A stretch of 64,000 nt of DNA from an uncultured Oscillospiraceae bacterium (GCA_949283785.1 CASDTR010000068.1:1-64000), one strand, 5' to 3'. Shown: positions 34,836 through 44,600, counted from the stretch's first letter. The notes: generated from the letters alone by a model not told the origin. Numbers and translations: made by a program.

Positions 34836-35153
34836 TCAGTGCTCGATTATGAAGGTCCAGCGTTTTTTAAGTTCTTCGGGCATCAATTCAGACAGATGCA
34901 AAGCGTCCCTGTGCAGCTGCCTGTTTCTGAGGTCAAAAAAGAAAAACTCTCCTTGACCGTCGTTATAGCCGAATTGGAATTCAAGCTCTTTTTTAAAATA
35001 TGAAAATACAGGTACTAAATGCTCATCTATTGCGTAAACAATCTCATGTGGATTGGTTTTCGAGGATTCTATTATCCATTGCTCATTGTCCGAGAACCAT
35101 TGCCAGAAGCTATGCATCGCTTCTTCGTTTGGAAGATTTTTGGAAAACAACAT
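34836..35153 (-). CDS. Small hypothetical protein, possibly a shortened family member
   Basis: 105 residues, no signal peptide or membrane segment, acidic and aromatic-rich. The segment FWQWFSDNEQWI near 16 and LEFQFGYNDGQGEFFFFDLRN near 57 resemble the N-terminal part of a conserved cytosolic hypothetical family that I recall as longer (about 140-170 residues). This copy stops soon after the Leu-Pro/Trp region (ELKKRWTFIIEH), so it could be a short or truncated member. The ATG at 35153 lacks an obvious ribosome site. No function is assigned. Confidence 0.5.
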   Translation of the reverse strand: MLFSKNLPNEEAMHSFWQWFSDNEQWIIESSKTNPHEIVYAIDEHLVPVFSYFKKELEFQFGYNDGQGEFFFFDLRNRQLHRDALHLSELMPEELKKRWTFIIEH

Positions 35154-35268
35154 GAATTTACCACCTTCGTTTTCGTTTATTATATTGACAAGATTATCTT
35201 ATCACAAAAAATATGCTACCTGCAACCATACATTTTCATTTTATAAAATTTTAAATAAGACGTGCAGA

Positions 35269-36066
35269 TTACAGCAAGGGGCTGTCATTGACGGAAATAT
35301 TTAATTGTTCCGCCAGTCCCAGCAGGTATTCCAAGTGACGGTTGTCGGCGTTGTATATTGTTACATAGCCGCTTTCAGGGGCGGTGACGGTTTCGGTTTT
35401 ATTTGTTTTTGTGCAGTGATATACGATCCTTTCTCCTTTGTGAAGATATACTTTCCTTCCGTATTTCAAGGCGTCGTTATATTCCCTCAGACAAGCTGTA
35501 TAGTATTCATTAAAAAGCTCCGCGGCCTTTAAAGTGTCTCCTCGCCTTCCGTATATCATAGATTCGTCAAGGAGGATAAGATGGTTATACATTTCGTCAA
35601 ATGCGGAAAATCTCCTTCTGCTGCTGAGAATTCCGTCACGGCTGCCGAGAGCTTCAAAAACAGGCAGCACATCCTCAGTAAGCCTTTTTAAAATATATTC
35701 TCCTGTTTTTTCAGGTGGCTTTTTCAAGCTGTATCCGACGTTTCCGTCGCCGATAAAAGAGTCCAGCCTGGTTCGTATATTGCATTCGTATTCGTGATAA
35801 TATTTTTTTAACGTTTCCGTTACGAATTTCCTTTCGGCACATTCAGGAATACGTATACCGAGATTTACCCATAAAGTGTCGGAGATGCCTTTTTGCGGGC
35901 ATCCGTTCTGAAAATTGATAACCTGGGAAATGTCGGTATCCGTAAAGCGGTGAAGGGTGCGTCCGTATTTTTTGAATCCCAAAGCCAGGAAACGCTCATA
36001 TACCGTGTTTTCTATTATATCGACAGTCTGAGACGAGGAAATATTTTCCTTTTTAAAACCGAACAT
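35269..36066 (-). CDS. DUF4304-like protein of unknown function
   Basis: 265-residue soluble protein. Residues 13-75 (NTVYERFLALGFKKYGRTLHRF...QVINFQNG...LWVNLGIRIPE) match the DUF4304 pattern of a short GFKKxGxxF motif followed by beta strands ending in the N-L-G block. The rest is not recognised. ATG 36066 is chosen because AGGTGG lies upstream; the longer open frame reaching 36282 simply reads through the tRNA gene. Members often stand alone in accessory regions; no partner is evident here. Confidence 0.7.
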   Translation of the reverse strand: MFGFKKENISSSQTVDIIENTVYERFLALGFKKYGRTLHRFTDTDISQVINFQNGCPQKGISDTLWVNLGIRIPECAERKFVTETLKKYYHEYECNIRTRLDSFIGDGNVGYSLKKPPEKTGEYILKRLTEDVLPVFEALGSRDGILSSRRRFSAFDEMYNHLILLDESMIYGRRGDTLKAAELFNEYYTACLREYNDALKYGRKVYLHKGERIVYHCTKTNKTETVTAPESGYVTIYNADNRHLEYLLGLAEQLNISVNDSPLL

Positions 36067-36096
36067 AAAACCACCTATAAAGCAAAATGAAAATAA

Positions 36097-36129
36097 AAAA
36101 CGACATTCCGATAATAAGAATGTCGTTTT
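36097..36129 (-). terminator. Terminator after tRNA-Ala
   Basis: Perfect 12-base-pair stem AAAACGACATTC/GAATGTCGTTTT (36097-36108, 36118-36129), starting 2 bases past the tRNA 3' end and followed on the minus strand by TTATTTTCATTTT. Confidence 0.9.
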
Positions 36130-36130
36130 C

Positions 36131-36206
36131 TGGTGGACTCGAAGGGATTCGAACCCTCGACTTCTACAATGCGAATGTAGCACTCTCCCAACTGAGCTAC
36201 GAGCCC
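36131..36206 (-). tRNA. tRNA-Ala (anticodon CGC)
   Basis: A 76-base tRNA with encoded CCA. Acceptor GGGCTCG pairs with CGAGTCC and includes the G3-U70 wobble that identifies alanine tRNAs; the discriminator is A. The anticodon stem is CTACA/TGTAG with loop TTCGCAT, giving anticodon CGC for codon GCG. The T arm GAGGG-TTCGAAT-CCCTT is standard. It stands alone with its own terminator. Confidence 0.95.
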
Positions 36207-36346
36207 CTATGCAGCGCTGACGCGCCGATAACACAAATAGTATATTACTATTGAGCCGATTTGTCAACTGAAAAAAGCTCACGGTATTTTAAGCAAAAGA
36301 AAAGATATTCTTGAGTCTGCTTTTTGGTTTTCGGTGATTTTCAGCG

Positions 36347-37384
36347 TCATTTTTCGCAGGAAATAATCCTGCCTCCCGCCGCCACAAAATCATCGACGTA
36401 GACCGCCGCAAGCTGTCCCGGGGTCACGGAGCGCTGAGGCTCCGCAAACTCCGCGTACATATTTCCCTCGCCGTCCAGAGTTACAAGAGCTTTGGCGGGT
36501 TTTGCCTGGCAGCGTATCTTTATCGAGGCCTCAAAGGTTGTGCACGAATATCGGCTTTCTATGATGTTGACATTATCTGCGGTGAAGGCGGAGAAATACT
36601 GGGCTCCGTTTTCCCCCAATGTGACGGTGTTCTCGGCGGGATTTACGGCGGTGACAAACATGGGCTTTCCGAAAGCGGCGCCGAGCCCCTTTCTCTGCCC
36701 GACGGTATAATGGATAATCCCTCTGTGACGTCCTATGACGTTTCCGTCCGCGTCTATGAAATTTCCCTCCTCGGGAGTTTTGCCCGTGAGATTTTTAAGG
36801 AAGGCGGCGTAATCGTTGTCGGGGATGAAGCAAATCTCCTGGCTGTCCTTTTTTTCGGCTGAGGAAAGCCCCGCCTCTCGGGCAAGAGAGCGCGTCTCCT
36901 CCTTGGTCATGGAGTTAAGGGGGAAAAGGGCATGGGAGAGCTGGAAGGGAGTTAGCATGGAGAGGAAATAGCTCTGGTCCTTGGGCGAAGCCGATTTTTT
37001 AAGATGCACGCCGTCATTGTCGTGTACTATTTCACCGTAATGGCCCGTGGCTATTTTGTCAAAGCCGTTTTCCAATGCAAAGTCCAGCATGGCTCCGAAT
37101 TTTATTTCGCGGTTGCATAAAACGCAGGGGCTGGGGGTGCGTCCGCTGAAATATTCTTCCGCGAAAGGATTTATGACCTTTTCCCTGAAAAGGTCACGCA
37201 AATCGAGAGTATAGTGTCTTATTCCGATTTGCTCCGCAATTCTTGCGGCTTCGGCGGCTGAAGAATTGGAATCGAGAAGTTTGAGGGTTATTCCTGCCGT
37301 TTCATATCCCTGCCTTTTGAGAAGCAGGGCCGCCGCAGAGGAATCCACTCCTCCGCTCATACCTATCAATATCTTTTCGCTCAT
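36347..37384 (-). CDS. mnmA: tRNA-specific 2-thiouridylase MnmA
   Basis: Makes 2-thiouridine at wobble U34 of tRNA-Lys, -Glu and -Gln using ATP and relayed sulfur. The 345 residues carry the PP-loop GMSGGVDSS near residue 8, the first catalytic Cys in SPCVLCNREIKFG near 85, ATGHYG near 112, DQSYFLSML near 132, and the second Cys in SQEICFIPDNDY near 178. ATG 37384 begins the conserved MSEKILIGMSGG; the upstream 19-codon extension has no family support. An 8-base-pair inverted repeat (37417-37424, 37430-37437) lies in its upstream region. Confidence 0.95.
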   Translation of the reverse strand: MSEKILIGMSGGVDSSAAALLLKRQGYETAGITLKLLDSNSSAAEAARIAEQIGIRHYTLDLRDLFREKVINPFAEEYFSGRTPSPCVLCNREIKFGAMLDFALENGFDKIATGHYGEIVHDNDGVHLKKSASPKDQSYFLSMLTPFQLSHALFPLNSMTKEETRSLAREAGLSSAEKKDSQEICFIPDNDYAAFLKNLTGKTPEEGNFIDADGNVIGRHRGIIHYTVGQRKGLGAAFGKPMFVTAVNPAENTVTLGENGAQYFSAFTADNVNIIESRYSCTTFEASIKIRCQAKPAKALVTLDGEGNMYAEFAEPQRSVTPGQLAAVYVDDFVAAGGRIISCEK

Positions 37385-37675
37385 AATAGAATTTCTCCCG
37401 AAAAATACAGTACCGGAGTCAAAAGTGATTTTTGACTTCATGTGTGAATAGCCGAGGCCTACTCAGTGTAAAATAAAGGTGTATACTATTTTTACCGCAG
37501 ATGACGCGGCACCCGAAAGCTGTTAAAGCATATTGACATTATACATACATTTTATAAAAGAGAAAAGCCCGAATATCGCTGAAAATATTATAATACAAAG
37601 GCCGCTTAGGCGGAAGAGGGAAAATTGTTATAATTAAACTCATTTAATTAATTTGCAATGAAATTATCAGTTGTA

Positions 37676-37704
37676 TTGCAATAAAAATAAAAAGAGCGTA
37701 TAAT
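37676..37704 (+). promoter_or_regulatory. Promoter of the PHP-domain gene
   Basis: TTGCAA (37676-37681), a 17-base spacer and TATAAT (37699-37704). The rest of the 400-base gap between mnmA and the PHP gene is AT-rich with short palindromes and holds no gene that I can see. Confidence 0.65.
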
Positions 37705-37782
37705 TAAAAGGATGAAGAAAGCTGTCAGAAAATCTGCATTATAATGTCGGTAAATACAAATTATAGTGAAAGGGGGATAATT

Positions 37783-38649
37783 TTGTTAGGAGATTTACAT
37801 TGTCACACTAAACTTTCGGACGGCTCCCTGGGTCTGGAGGAGCTTATAACGCTTGCTAAAAACAGGGGCGTGGAAACAATAGCAATAACGGATCATGATT
37901 GTCTTGCGGGAACGGAACGCGGCAAGATAATAGGAAAACGCTATGGTGTAAACGTGATACCGGGCGTAGAGATATCCGCTTTTGACAGCGCGAGAAACAG
38001 GAAGGTACACATGCTCGCATATTTGTGCGACAGCCCGGACAGGCTTGAGGGATTATGCAAAAGAATATCACTGGCAAGAAGACGTGCAGGCCAGTATATG
38101 ACGTTGAGGGCTTCGAAGAAGTTCCCTATAACTCCTGAATTTGTTTTGAAATGCGCGTCAGGTTCTACAAATCTTTACAAGCAGCACATAATGCGTGCGC
38201 TTATGGAAGCGGGGTTTGCTACTGAGATTTACGGTGAGCTGTACAAGAGTCTTTTTTCACCGGGCGGTTCAAATTATATAGGAATGGATATTAAATATCC
38301 GGATGCAAAAGAAGTTCTCGAGGAAATACATGAAGCCGGCGGAATCGCGGTATTGGCCCACTGCGGGGCATACAATAATTATGAGCTTCTTGACGAGCTT
38401 ATCCAGTTAGGACTGGACGGAGTAGAGGTTTGGCATCCACGCCACACACAGGAGGATGTAGACAGACTTCTCGCTATCGCAGACAAATACGGACTCGTTA
38501 AAACCGGCGGAAGCGATTTTCACGGTTTCTATAATGATAAATCACGCAGCATAGGTGAATGCGGAGTAGACGAAGATATGATCAATGAGCTGCTGTCCTA
38601 TAAATCCAGAAAAAAGCGTCAGGAAAAAAGAGCGGCGGCAGGCGAATAA
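37783..38649 (+). CDS. PHP-domain phosphoesterase
   Basis: 288-residue metal-dependent phosphoesterase of the PHP family; single-domain members degrade oligoribonucleotides or 3',5'-bisphosphates (YciV/RNase AM-like), which is the likeliest role. Metal ligands are visible: DLHCHTKLSDG at the start, ITDHDCLAG near 37, PGVEISAF near 60, AHCG near 190, and GSDFHGF near 247. Start TTG 37783 is favoured because AAAGGGGG lies 6 bases upstream and gives a normal family N-terminus; ATG 37744 would add 13 codons. A gene of unknown function follows after 35 bases. Confidence 0.85.
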   Translation: MLGDLHCHTKLSDGSLGLEELITLAKNRGVETIAITDHDCLAGTERGKIIGKRYGVNVIPGVEISAFDSARNRKVHMLAYLCDSPDRLEGLCKRISLARRRAGQYMTLRASKKFPITPEFVLKCASGSTNLYKQHIMRALMEAGFATEIYGELYKSLFSPGGSNYIGMDIKYPDAKEVLEEIHEAGGIAVLAHCGAYNNYELLDELIQLGLDGVEVWHPRHTQEDVDRLLAIADKYGLVKTGGSDFHGFYNDKSRSIGECGVDEDMINELLSYKSRKKRQEKRAAAGE

Positions 38650-38684
38650 CTGAGAATAACCAAAAAGGCAGGTAAGCAGAACAA

Positions 38685-39242
38685 ATGAGATTTGATGACA
38701 GCGATATTAAGATTTTCACAGGCGGCGGCAGCGTCGGAGACGATAACAGCGAGATTTTGAAGCTTGCCGAAGAGAGCAAAAGGCACCGCAATAACGGTAA
38801 TTCCGAAAAAGCCAAAAAGATAGGCGTTATTTTGGCGGAGGCGGCTCCTAAAGAACTTAACGATCCCGCTTTAAAAAAATTTGTGGGTGATCCTGAAATA
38901 CTTTATGAAATTAAGGTGCTTTCGGTTTTTACTGGAGAATCCAGCGCTCACATTTACATGCCGAATCCTATATTAGCCACAACTGCGGTCAATGCGATGT
39001 ACGACAATCTCAAATCACAGTTCCCGGGATTTTATAACAATATAATTGACGGAACAGAATTTTCTTTCTATTATCTGAATCTGCGCAGAGGAATTGATGT
39101 TGAGGAGAATATCGGTAAAACCTTTGCCATGCTCTGCGAGGATGAAAACAATCAGGAGCTTATGAAGCTGGGTGAAACCATATACAGAGAGCTCAGAGAT
39201 TACGCTTTCAGCGAGATACAGAAAATGAATTTTGTCGAATAA
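38685..39242 (+). CDS. Hypothetical protein downstream of the PHP gene
   Basis: 185 residues, predicted soluble, not recognised. The N-terminus is polar and Gly/Asp-rich (DSDIKIFTGGGSVGDD), residues 23-45 are a charged helix, and the centre (LYEIKVLSVFTGESSAHIYMP) then AVNAMYDNLKSQFPGFY is more hydrophobic. AGGCAGG precedes the ATG. It shares the promoter of the PHP gene and ends at a strong terminator, so a two-gene unit is likely. No nucleotide-binding or catalytic motif is evident. Confidence 0.65.
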   Translation: MRFDDSDIKIFTGGGSVGDDNSEILKLAEESKRHRNNGNSEKAKKIGVILAEAAPKELNDPALKKFVGDPEILYEIKVLSVFTGESSAHIYMPNPILATTAVNAMYDNLKSQFPGFYNNIIDGTEFSFYYLNLRRGIDVEENIGKTFAMLCEDENNQELMKLGETIYRELRDYAFSEIQKMNFVE

Positions 39243-39261
39243 TCTATTTTACACATACCAA

Positions 39262-39298
39262 AAAGCGTCCTGCCTATGGGAGGACGCTTTATTTTTTC
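39262..39298. terminator. Terminator between the hypothetical gene and the HAD gene
   Basis: Ten-base-pair stem AAAGCGTCCT/AGGACGCTTT (39262-39271, 39281-39290) with ATTTTTT on the plus side; it lies between convergent genes and can serve both. Confidence 0.88.
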
Positions 39299-39299
39299 T

Positions 39300-39956
39300 T
39301 TAATTTAAGGTGATAAGAAGATTTTGAAGCTCAGAAGGAGTTGAGACGATAAAATCAGCGCCTGCTTTTTGAAGCTCTTCACGGTTTCCGAAGCCGTAAA
39401 GTACGCCTGTTGACAAAACACCGGATTTTTTTGCCCCTAAAATATCGTGGCAGCGGTCACCGACCATGACGGTTTTTTCCCTGTCCGCGCCTAATGAGGT
39501 CAGCACATACTCTATCACTTCGCCTTTATCGGTGCGGGAGTTGTCGAGAAGGCTTCCGCCGATGAAATCGAAATACTGTGTCAGGCCAAATTTGTCGGCA
39601 ATACGTTTTGCGAAAACCTCGGGCTTTGAGGTAGCCATTGCGAGTGAAAATCCTGCTGCTTTAAGGCTCGATAAAAGCTCGGGGACGCCTTGGTAGACTA
39701 CGTTCTCGAATATCCCTCTGTCAGCAAAATATTCTCTGTACTTTTCAACGGCCTCTATGGATTTTTCCGCGGAAAAGCCGTAAAAATCGGAAAATGACTG
39801 AGCCAGGGGAGGTCCTATGAATTTATAAAGCTCCATTTTGTCTTCTGCGGCAATATTATAGTATTTGAGAGCATAGGCGACGGAGTTGGTTATTCCCTCG
39901 GAGGGATTTGTCAAAGTTCCGTCGAGATCAAAGAAAATATATTTAAGGCGGGACAT
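39300..39956 (-). CDS. HAD-family phosphatase (phosphoglycolate phosphatase-like)
   Basis: 218-residue haloacid dehalogenase-type phosphatase. Motif I FFDLDGTLTNPSEGI holds the Asp nucleophile and general acid; motif II is ATSKP near 108, motif III the Lys near 143 (TDKGEV), and motif IV VGDRCHDILGAK near 165. The helical cap at 17-80 puts it with PGP/PpaX-like enzymes; the exact substrate (phosphoglycolate, pyrophosphate or a sugar or nucleotide phosphate) cannot be told. Monocistronic on the minus strand. Confidence 0.85.
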   Translation of the reverse strand: MSRLKYIFFDLDGTLTNPSEGITNSVAYALKYYNIAAEDKMELYKFIGPPLAQSFSDFYGFSAEKSIEAVEKYREYFADRGIFENVVYQGVPELLSSLKAAGFSLAMATSKPEVFAKRIADKFGLTQYFDFIGGSLLDNSRTDKGEVIEYVLTSLGADREKTVMVGDRCHDILGAKKSGVLSTGVLYGFGNREELQKAGADFIVSTPSELQNLLITLN

Positions 39957-40155
39957 GGCTTGACCGTTCCTTTCAGTTTCTTATATTCGAATATTAACAT
40001 AAATTCCGAAGGCAGTCAAACTGATGTCATGAAAGACGCAAAATGATATTTAACGCTGCGTTAAACCGCCGTTTTTGACATTGACACCCATTTGAGCCTG
40101 TGATATTATGAGCAAAAACGATGCGGAAATTATATTATAAGGGGAGGCAGAAGCC

Positions 40156-41385
40156 ATGGAGGAGCAGCTCAACGTGGCAGTGATAGGTCTCGGCGGAAGA
40201 GGGATCGGACTTCTTCAGCTTGTCATGTACAGGATGAAGGATATAAACGTAACGGCGGTGTGCGACGTTTATGAGGACAGAGTCGAGAAGGCACGGAAGC
40301 TTGCCAAGAAAATGAGGAGAATCGAGCCTTGTGGATACACCGATTATCGCGAAATTTTAAAGGATGACAGTATAGATGCCGTCATAATTACCGCAAGCTG
40401 GTCGGCTCACAGCCAAATAGCCCTTGACGCCATGCGAGCGGGAAAAGCCGTGGGCATGGAGGTCGGCGGAGCGTACACGGTTGAGGAATGCTGGGACCTT
40501 GTAAACTGCTATGAGGAAACAAAGACGCCCTTTATGATGCTGGAAAACTGCTGCTACGGAGAATACGAGCTGGCAGTGCTCAACATGGTGCGAAAGGGAA
40601 TTTTCGGCGACGTGGTTCACTGCGGCGGAGGATATAAGCACGACCTGCGCTATGAGGTTGCCTTCGGCGAAAAGAACAGGCATTACAGGCTCCATGAATA
40701 CATGACGAGGAACTGTGAAAATTATCCCACCCATGAAATAGGACCCATTTCCAAGGTGCTTAACATAAATTACGGAAACAGGATGGTGAGCCTTACCTCT
40801 ACGGCTTCGTGCTCAAAGGGACTTAACCGATACATAACTGACAGGATGGATAAGTACGACAACCTTAAAAAGCTGAAGGACGTTGAATTTGCCCAGGGGG
40901 ATATAGTTACTACGGTGATTAAGTGCGCCAACGGCGAGACCATTTCCATTCAGCTTGATACGACCCTTCCCGGAAAGTACAGCAGAGGCTTTGAGGTCCA
41001 CGGCACAAAGGCTTATTATACCGAGGACGGAAATGCTTTTGTAGACGATAATCACAATTTGAAGCATGAGGGTATAAAGTCAAGCGGCAAAAGGATGGTC
41101 AGGAAATACCGTCATCCCATCTGGAAGTGGTTCAAGCGCTTCGGTGTAAAGGGCGGCCACGGAGGAATGGATTGGCTCGTATTCAAGGCCTTTTTTGACG
41201 CTGTAAAGAAGGGCGACGGACACATGCCCATAGACGTTTATGACGCGGCCTGCTGGATGGTCATAACGGCTCTTTCGGCTGAGTCAATAGAGAATAACTC
41301 AGCCTGCGTTGAGTTCCCTGATTTTACACGGGGAGAATGGAAAACGAGAAAGCAGCAGGGCGAGGGAATGTTCTTTTTAGAGTAA
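40156..41385 (+). CDS. Gfo/Idh/MocA family protein, GH109-like
   Basis: 409-residue NAD(P)-binding protein. The Rossmann motif VIGLGGRGIGL opens the protein, with VCDVYEDRVEKARKLA near 36 and EVGGAYTVEEC near 101. The middle MMLENCCYGEYELAVLNMV near 127 and ENYPTHEIGPISKVLNINYGNR near 187 recall GH109 NAD-dependent glycosidases and their relatives, rather than inositol dehydrogenases. If so, it would cleave a glycoside by an oxidation-elimination mechanism using tightly bound NAD. No signal peptide is seen, so any substrate must be imported. GGGGAGG precedes the ATG. Monocistronic with its own terminator. Confidence 0.75.
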   Translation: MEEQLNVAVIGLGGRGIGLLQLVMYRMKDINVTAVCDVYEDRVEKARKLAKKMRRIEPCGYTDYREILKDDSIDAVIITASWSAHSQIALDAMRAGKAVGMEVGGAYTVEECWDLVNCYEETKTPFMMLENCCYGEYELAVLNMVRKGIFGDVVHCGGGYKHDLRYEVAFGEKNRHYRLHEYMTRNCENYPTHEIGPISKVLNINYGNRMVSLTSTASCSKGLNRYITDRMDKYDNLKKLKDVEFAQGDIVTTVIKCANGETISIQLDTTLPGKYSRGFEVHGTKAYYTEDGNAFVDDNHNLKHEGIKSSGKRMVRKYRHPIWKWFKRFGVKGGHGGMDWLVFKAFFDAVKKGDGHMPIDVYDAACWMVITALSAESIENNSACVEFPDFTRGEWKTRKQQGEGMFFLE

Positions 41386-41400
41386 GAGAATATGTAAAAG

Positions 41401-41435
41401 ATAACGGCGCAGGAAATTCCTGCGCCGTTATTTTT
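41401..41435 (+). terminator. Terminator after the GH109-like gene
   Basis: Eleven or more base pairs AACGGCGCAGG/CCTGCGCCGTT around AAATT (41403-41429) followed by ATTTTT, 16 bases after the stop. Confidence 0.92.
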
Positions 41436-41439
41436 GCTG

Positions 41440-41620
41440 AATGATTAATGGAGAACCCCTTGATAGGGTTCCCCACGGATAAACAGTTTCCCGAACTGTT
41501 TATCCTCCTCTCCTGATCTTTTTGAAGGCAAAGGAGTTTCGTCATCTGCGGATGACGAGGATGGGCTTTGCCCCTCCACCCTGCCGCCTTTTGTAAAAGG
41601 CGGGCAAAAACTTAAATGTT
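41440..41620. repeat. Tandem-hairpin intergenic repeat, no gene
   Basis: Five short inverted repeats follow each other: GAACCC/GGGTTC (from 41453), ATAAACAGTT/AACTGTTTAT (about 41478-41502), TCGTCATC/GATGACGA (about 41540-41559), GGGC/GCCC-type (about 41562-41573), and CCGCCTTTT/AAAAGGCGG (about 41585-41604). Read on the minus strand it begins with CCGCCTTTTACAAAAGGCGG and a GGGGCAAAGCCC block, a pattern I associate with dispersed repeats of gut Clostridia. No gene is seen. Confidence 0.6.
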
Positions 41621-41642
41621 TTTCTCAATTTGATTTCATAAA

Positions 41643-41675
41643 AGAACCTCCTCGGGTTATCTCCGGGGAGGTTCT
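41643..41675 (-). terminator. Terminator after ileS
   Basis: Stem AGAACCTCC/GGAGGTTCT (41643-41651, 41667-41675) beginning 19 bases past the ileS stop, followed on the minus strand by TTTTATG. Confidence 0.8.
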
Positions 41676-41693
41676 GCTTTTATTTTATACTGT

Positions 41694-44600
41694 TTAAGCC
41701 TTTACAACGCCGATAGAAACAGTGGCGTCGGAGACCTCAATATCCTTTGCAAGGTCGCATCCCGCAGGAGCTGAAAGGATAATCTCATCGGCGAGAAGCT
41801 CATTAGCCATATGAGCCTTCATTTCCTCGGCAGCTTCCATGACAACTGCGTCGGAGCTGAAGATATATGCCTTGATCCTCTGCTCAACCTGATATCCTGC
41901 CTCCTTGCGAAGGAGCTGGCACTGGCGGATAACGTCTCTTACAATGCCTTCCCTGCGAAGCTGAGGCGTAATGACAACATCGAGAGCGATGATTATGCCC
42001 TCACCGCAGTCACAGGAGACGATGCCTTCCTTTGTCTTTGACTGAAGGTTAAAGAGGCTGGCGTCATATTCACCGTCCCAGCCGGGAACAGCTGTCGCTT
42101 TGCCTGCCTTTACATTTTCAACAAGAACGGCCATTTCATCTGAAGAGAGTCCTTCAAGAGTTGCCTTCATCTTGTTTACGTTCTGCTTGAGAACTGCTCC
42201 GGCAGCTTTAAAGTTAACTGTAAGGTAGAAGTCCTCGAGAACGGAAACGTCTGAAATATACTGAGCCTCTTTGATGTTGAGCTCGTCAAGGATGTTTTTC
42301 TCAGAAACGGCAAGCTTGGCCTTTGTCTCGTCGTCACAGCAGATATAGAGCTTTGACAGAGGCTGACGGACTTTAAGCTGATGCTCGTTTCTAAGACGCA
42401 TGGCATTTGCGATAAGTCCTCTTGCAAGGGCTGTCTGCTCGATGATGCCGTCGTCCTCGAATCCCTCAAGAGGCTTCGGCCAGTCGCTCAGATGTACCGA
42501 AATGGGGGAGGAGGGCATTACGTTTCTCACAAGCTTCTGCCAGATGTGCTCCGTCATGAAGGGGATAATGGGAGACATTACCTTTACGCAGGTGAGAAGG
42601 GCGTTGAACAGCGTCCAGTAAGCCACCATCTTGTCGCTGTCGTCGTCTGTCTTCCAGAAGCGGCGGCGGTTAAGGCGGATGTACCAGTTGGAAATATCGT
42701 CAACAAATACTTCAAATTCCTTTACAAGTGAATATGCCTTGTAGTCGTCCATGTAGGCCGTTGCCTTTTTGATGAAGTCGTTTGTGCGGATTACCATCCA
42801 GCGGTCAATGGGCGTAAGTGCGTTCTTGTCAACTGTATAGTTATCGAAAACGGGCTTGTCAAGCTGTGCATAGGTGTCGAAGAAGGTGTAAATGTTCCAG
42901 AAGCCCAGGAGCTTTCTTCTTGCCTCGTCGCCCAGGTTAAAGCCGAAACGGACGTCGTTGGCAACGGGAGCGCCTGCATAGAGGTAACGGACTGTATCAG
43001 CGCCGATTTTCTCTGCGGCCTCGTCGAATTTGATCATGAAGCCTGTCTTTGAGAACTTGGAGCCGTCCTCGGCCACAACGGTGTTATAGGAGAGCACGCG
43101 CTCATAGGGGGCTACGCCCTCGAGAACGGTACTCATAAAGAGCATTGAATAGAACCAGAGGCGAACCTGCTCGCGCATCTCGGTGACCCATTCGGCGGGG
43201 AAGTTCTTGCGCCATTCCTCTTTGTCGTCAAAATATCCGAAGGTGGAGAAGGGCACGATGCCTGCGTCAAGCCAGACGTCGCCGATTTCGGAGACTCTTG
43301 AAACCTCCTTGCCGCAGTGGGGGCACTTTATCTTGATTTCGTCGATCCAGGGACGGTGCATTTCGGGAAGAGCGTCAACCAGCTCGGGGTTGACTGCCTT
43401 TTCTTTGAGCTCTGCCTTGGAGCCGATGACCGTAACGTGGCCGCACTCCTCGCAGGGATAGAAGGGAAGGGGCATACCGTAGTAACGCTTACGGGAGATG
43501 TTCCAGTCGCCCATGTTGTTGAGCCAGTCGTTCATGCGCTTGCCGTTCGACTCGGGCTCCCACTTGACCTTTGAAGCCGCTTCGATGAGCTTCGGACGGA
43601 TTTCGTCGGTGCGGATGTACCATGCGGGCACAAGTCGGAAGATGACCTCAGACTTGCAGCGCCAGCAAACGGGATAGCTGTGCTCGTGGGGCTTAACTTT
43701 ATAGAGCTTGCCGGCCTTTTCGAGGCGGTCAAAGACCTCGGGGGCAACGTCGTGGCTGTCCTTGCCTGTGAACCAGCCGAATTTGGGAAGGAAAATACCC
43801 ATATCGTCAACGGGCATAATCTGGGGAAGACCAAGGCGAAGGCCTAATTCATAGTCCTCTACGCCGCAGCCGGGAGCGATGTGAACAACGCCTGTACCTT
43901 CGTCGGCGTCAACGTCCTCCCATGCAACGATTTTATGGTCAAAGCCCTGCTGCGCTTCGATTTCGGGGAAGCAGGTTTCGTAATCGAGACCTACGAGCTC
44001 AGAGCCCTTGAAGCCTCTGATGACCTCAAGCTTGTCGTCCTCAAGGTATCTGATGGCGTTCTTTGCAAGGATTACATGCTGCTCGTCGCTCTTGACCTTT
44101 ACTTCAACATAGTCGATGTCGGGATTGACGGCAAGAGCTACGTTTGAAGAAAGGGTCCAGGGGGTTGTTGTCCATGCGATGATCTTGCAGCCAAGAGCGG
44201 GAACGGGAAGCTTGAAGAACACGGAGTTATGGGTCATCATCTTGTAGGAACCCGTCATCTCGTGCTCTGAAAGGGAGGTTCCGCAGCGGGGGCACCAGGG
44301 CATGGGCTTATATTCTCTCTGAATCCAGCCGTTCTCGTCGCAGACCTTAAGGAAATGCCAGATTCCGCCGATATTCTTGTCGGTGTTTGTATAGTAGGAG
44401 TTGTCCCAGTCCATCCACTGACCGAGTCTCTTTGACTGCTCGGTGATGATGCCCGAGAAGTGCTTTACTCTGTCAACGCACTTGCGGGTGAACTTGTCCA
44501 TACCGTAGGCTTCGATGTCCTTTTTGGTCTTGAAGCCCAGCTCTTTTTCCACCTCAACCTCGACCCACAGTCCCTGGGAATCGAAGCCGTTCTGGCAGCG

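Noticed and set aside
36067-36282. N-terminal extension of the DUF4304 ORF
   Set aside because: The extension translates the tRNA-Ala gene and its terminator; the ATG at 36066 has its own ribosome site.
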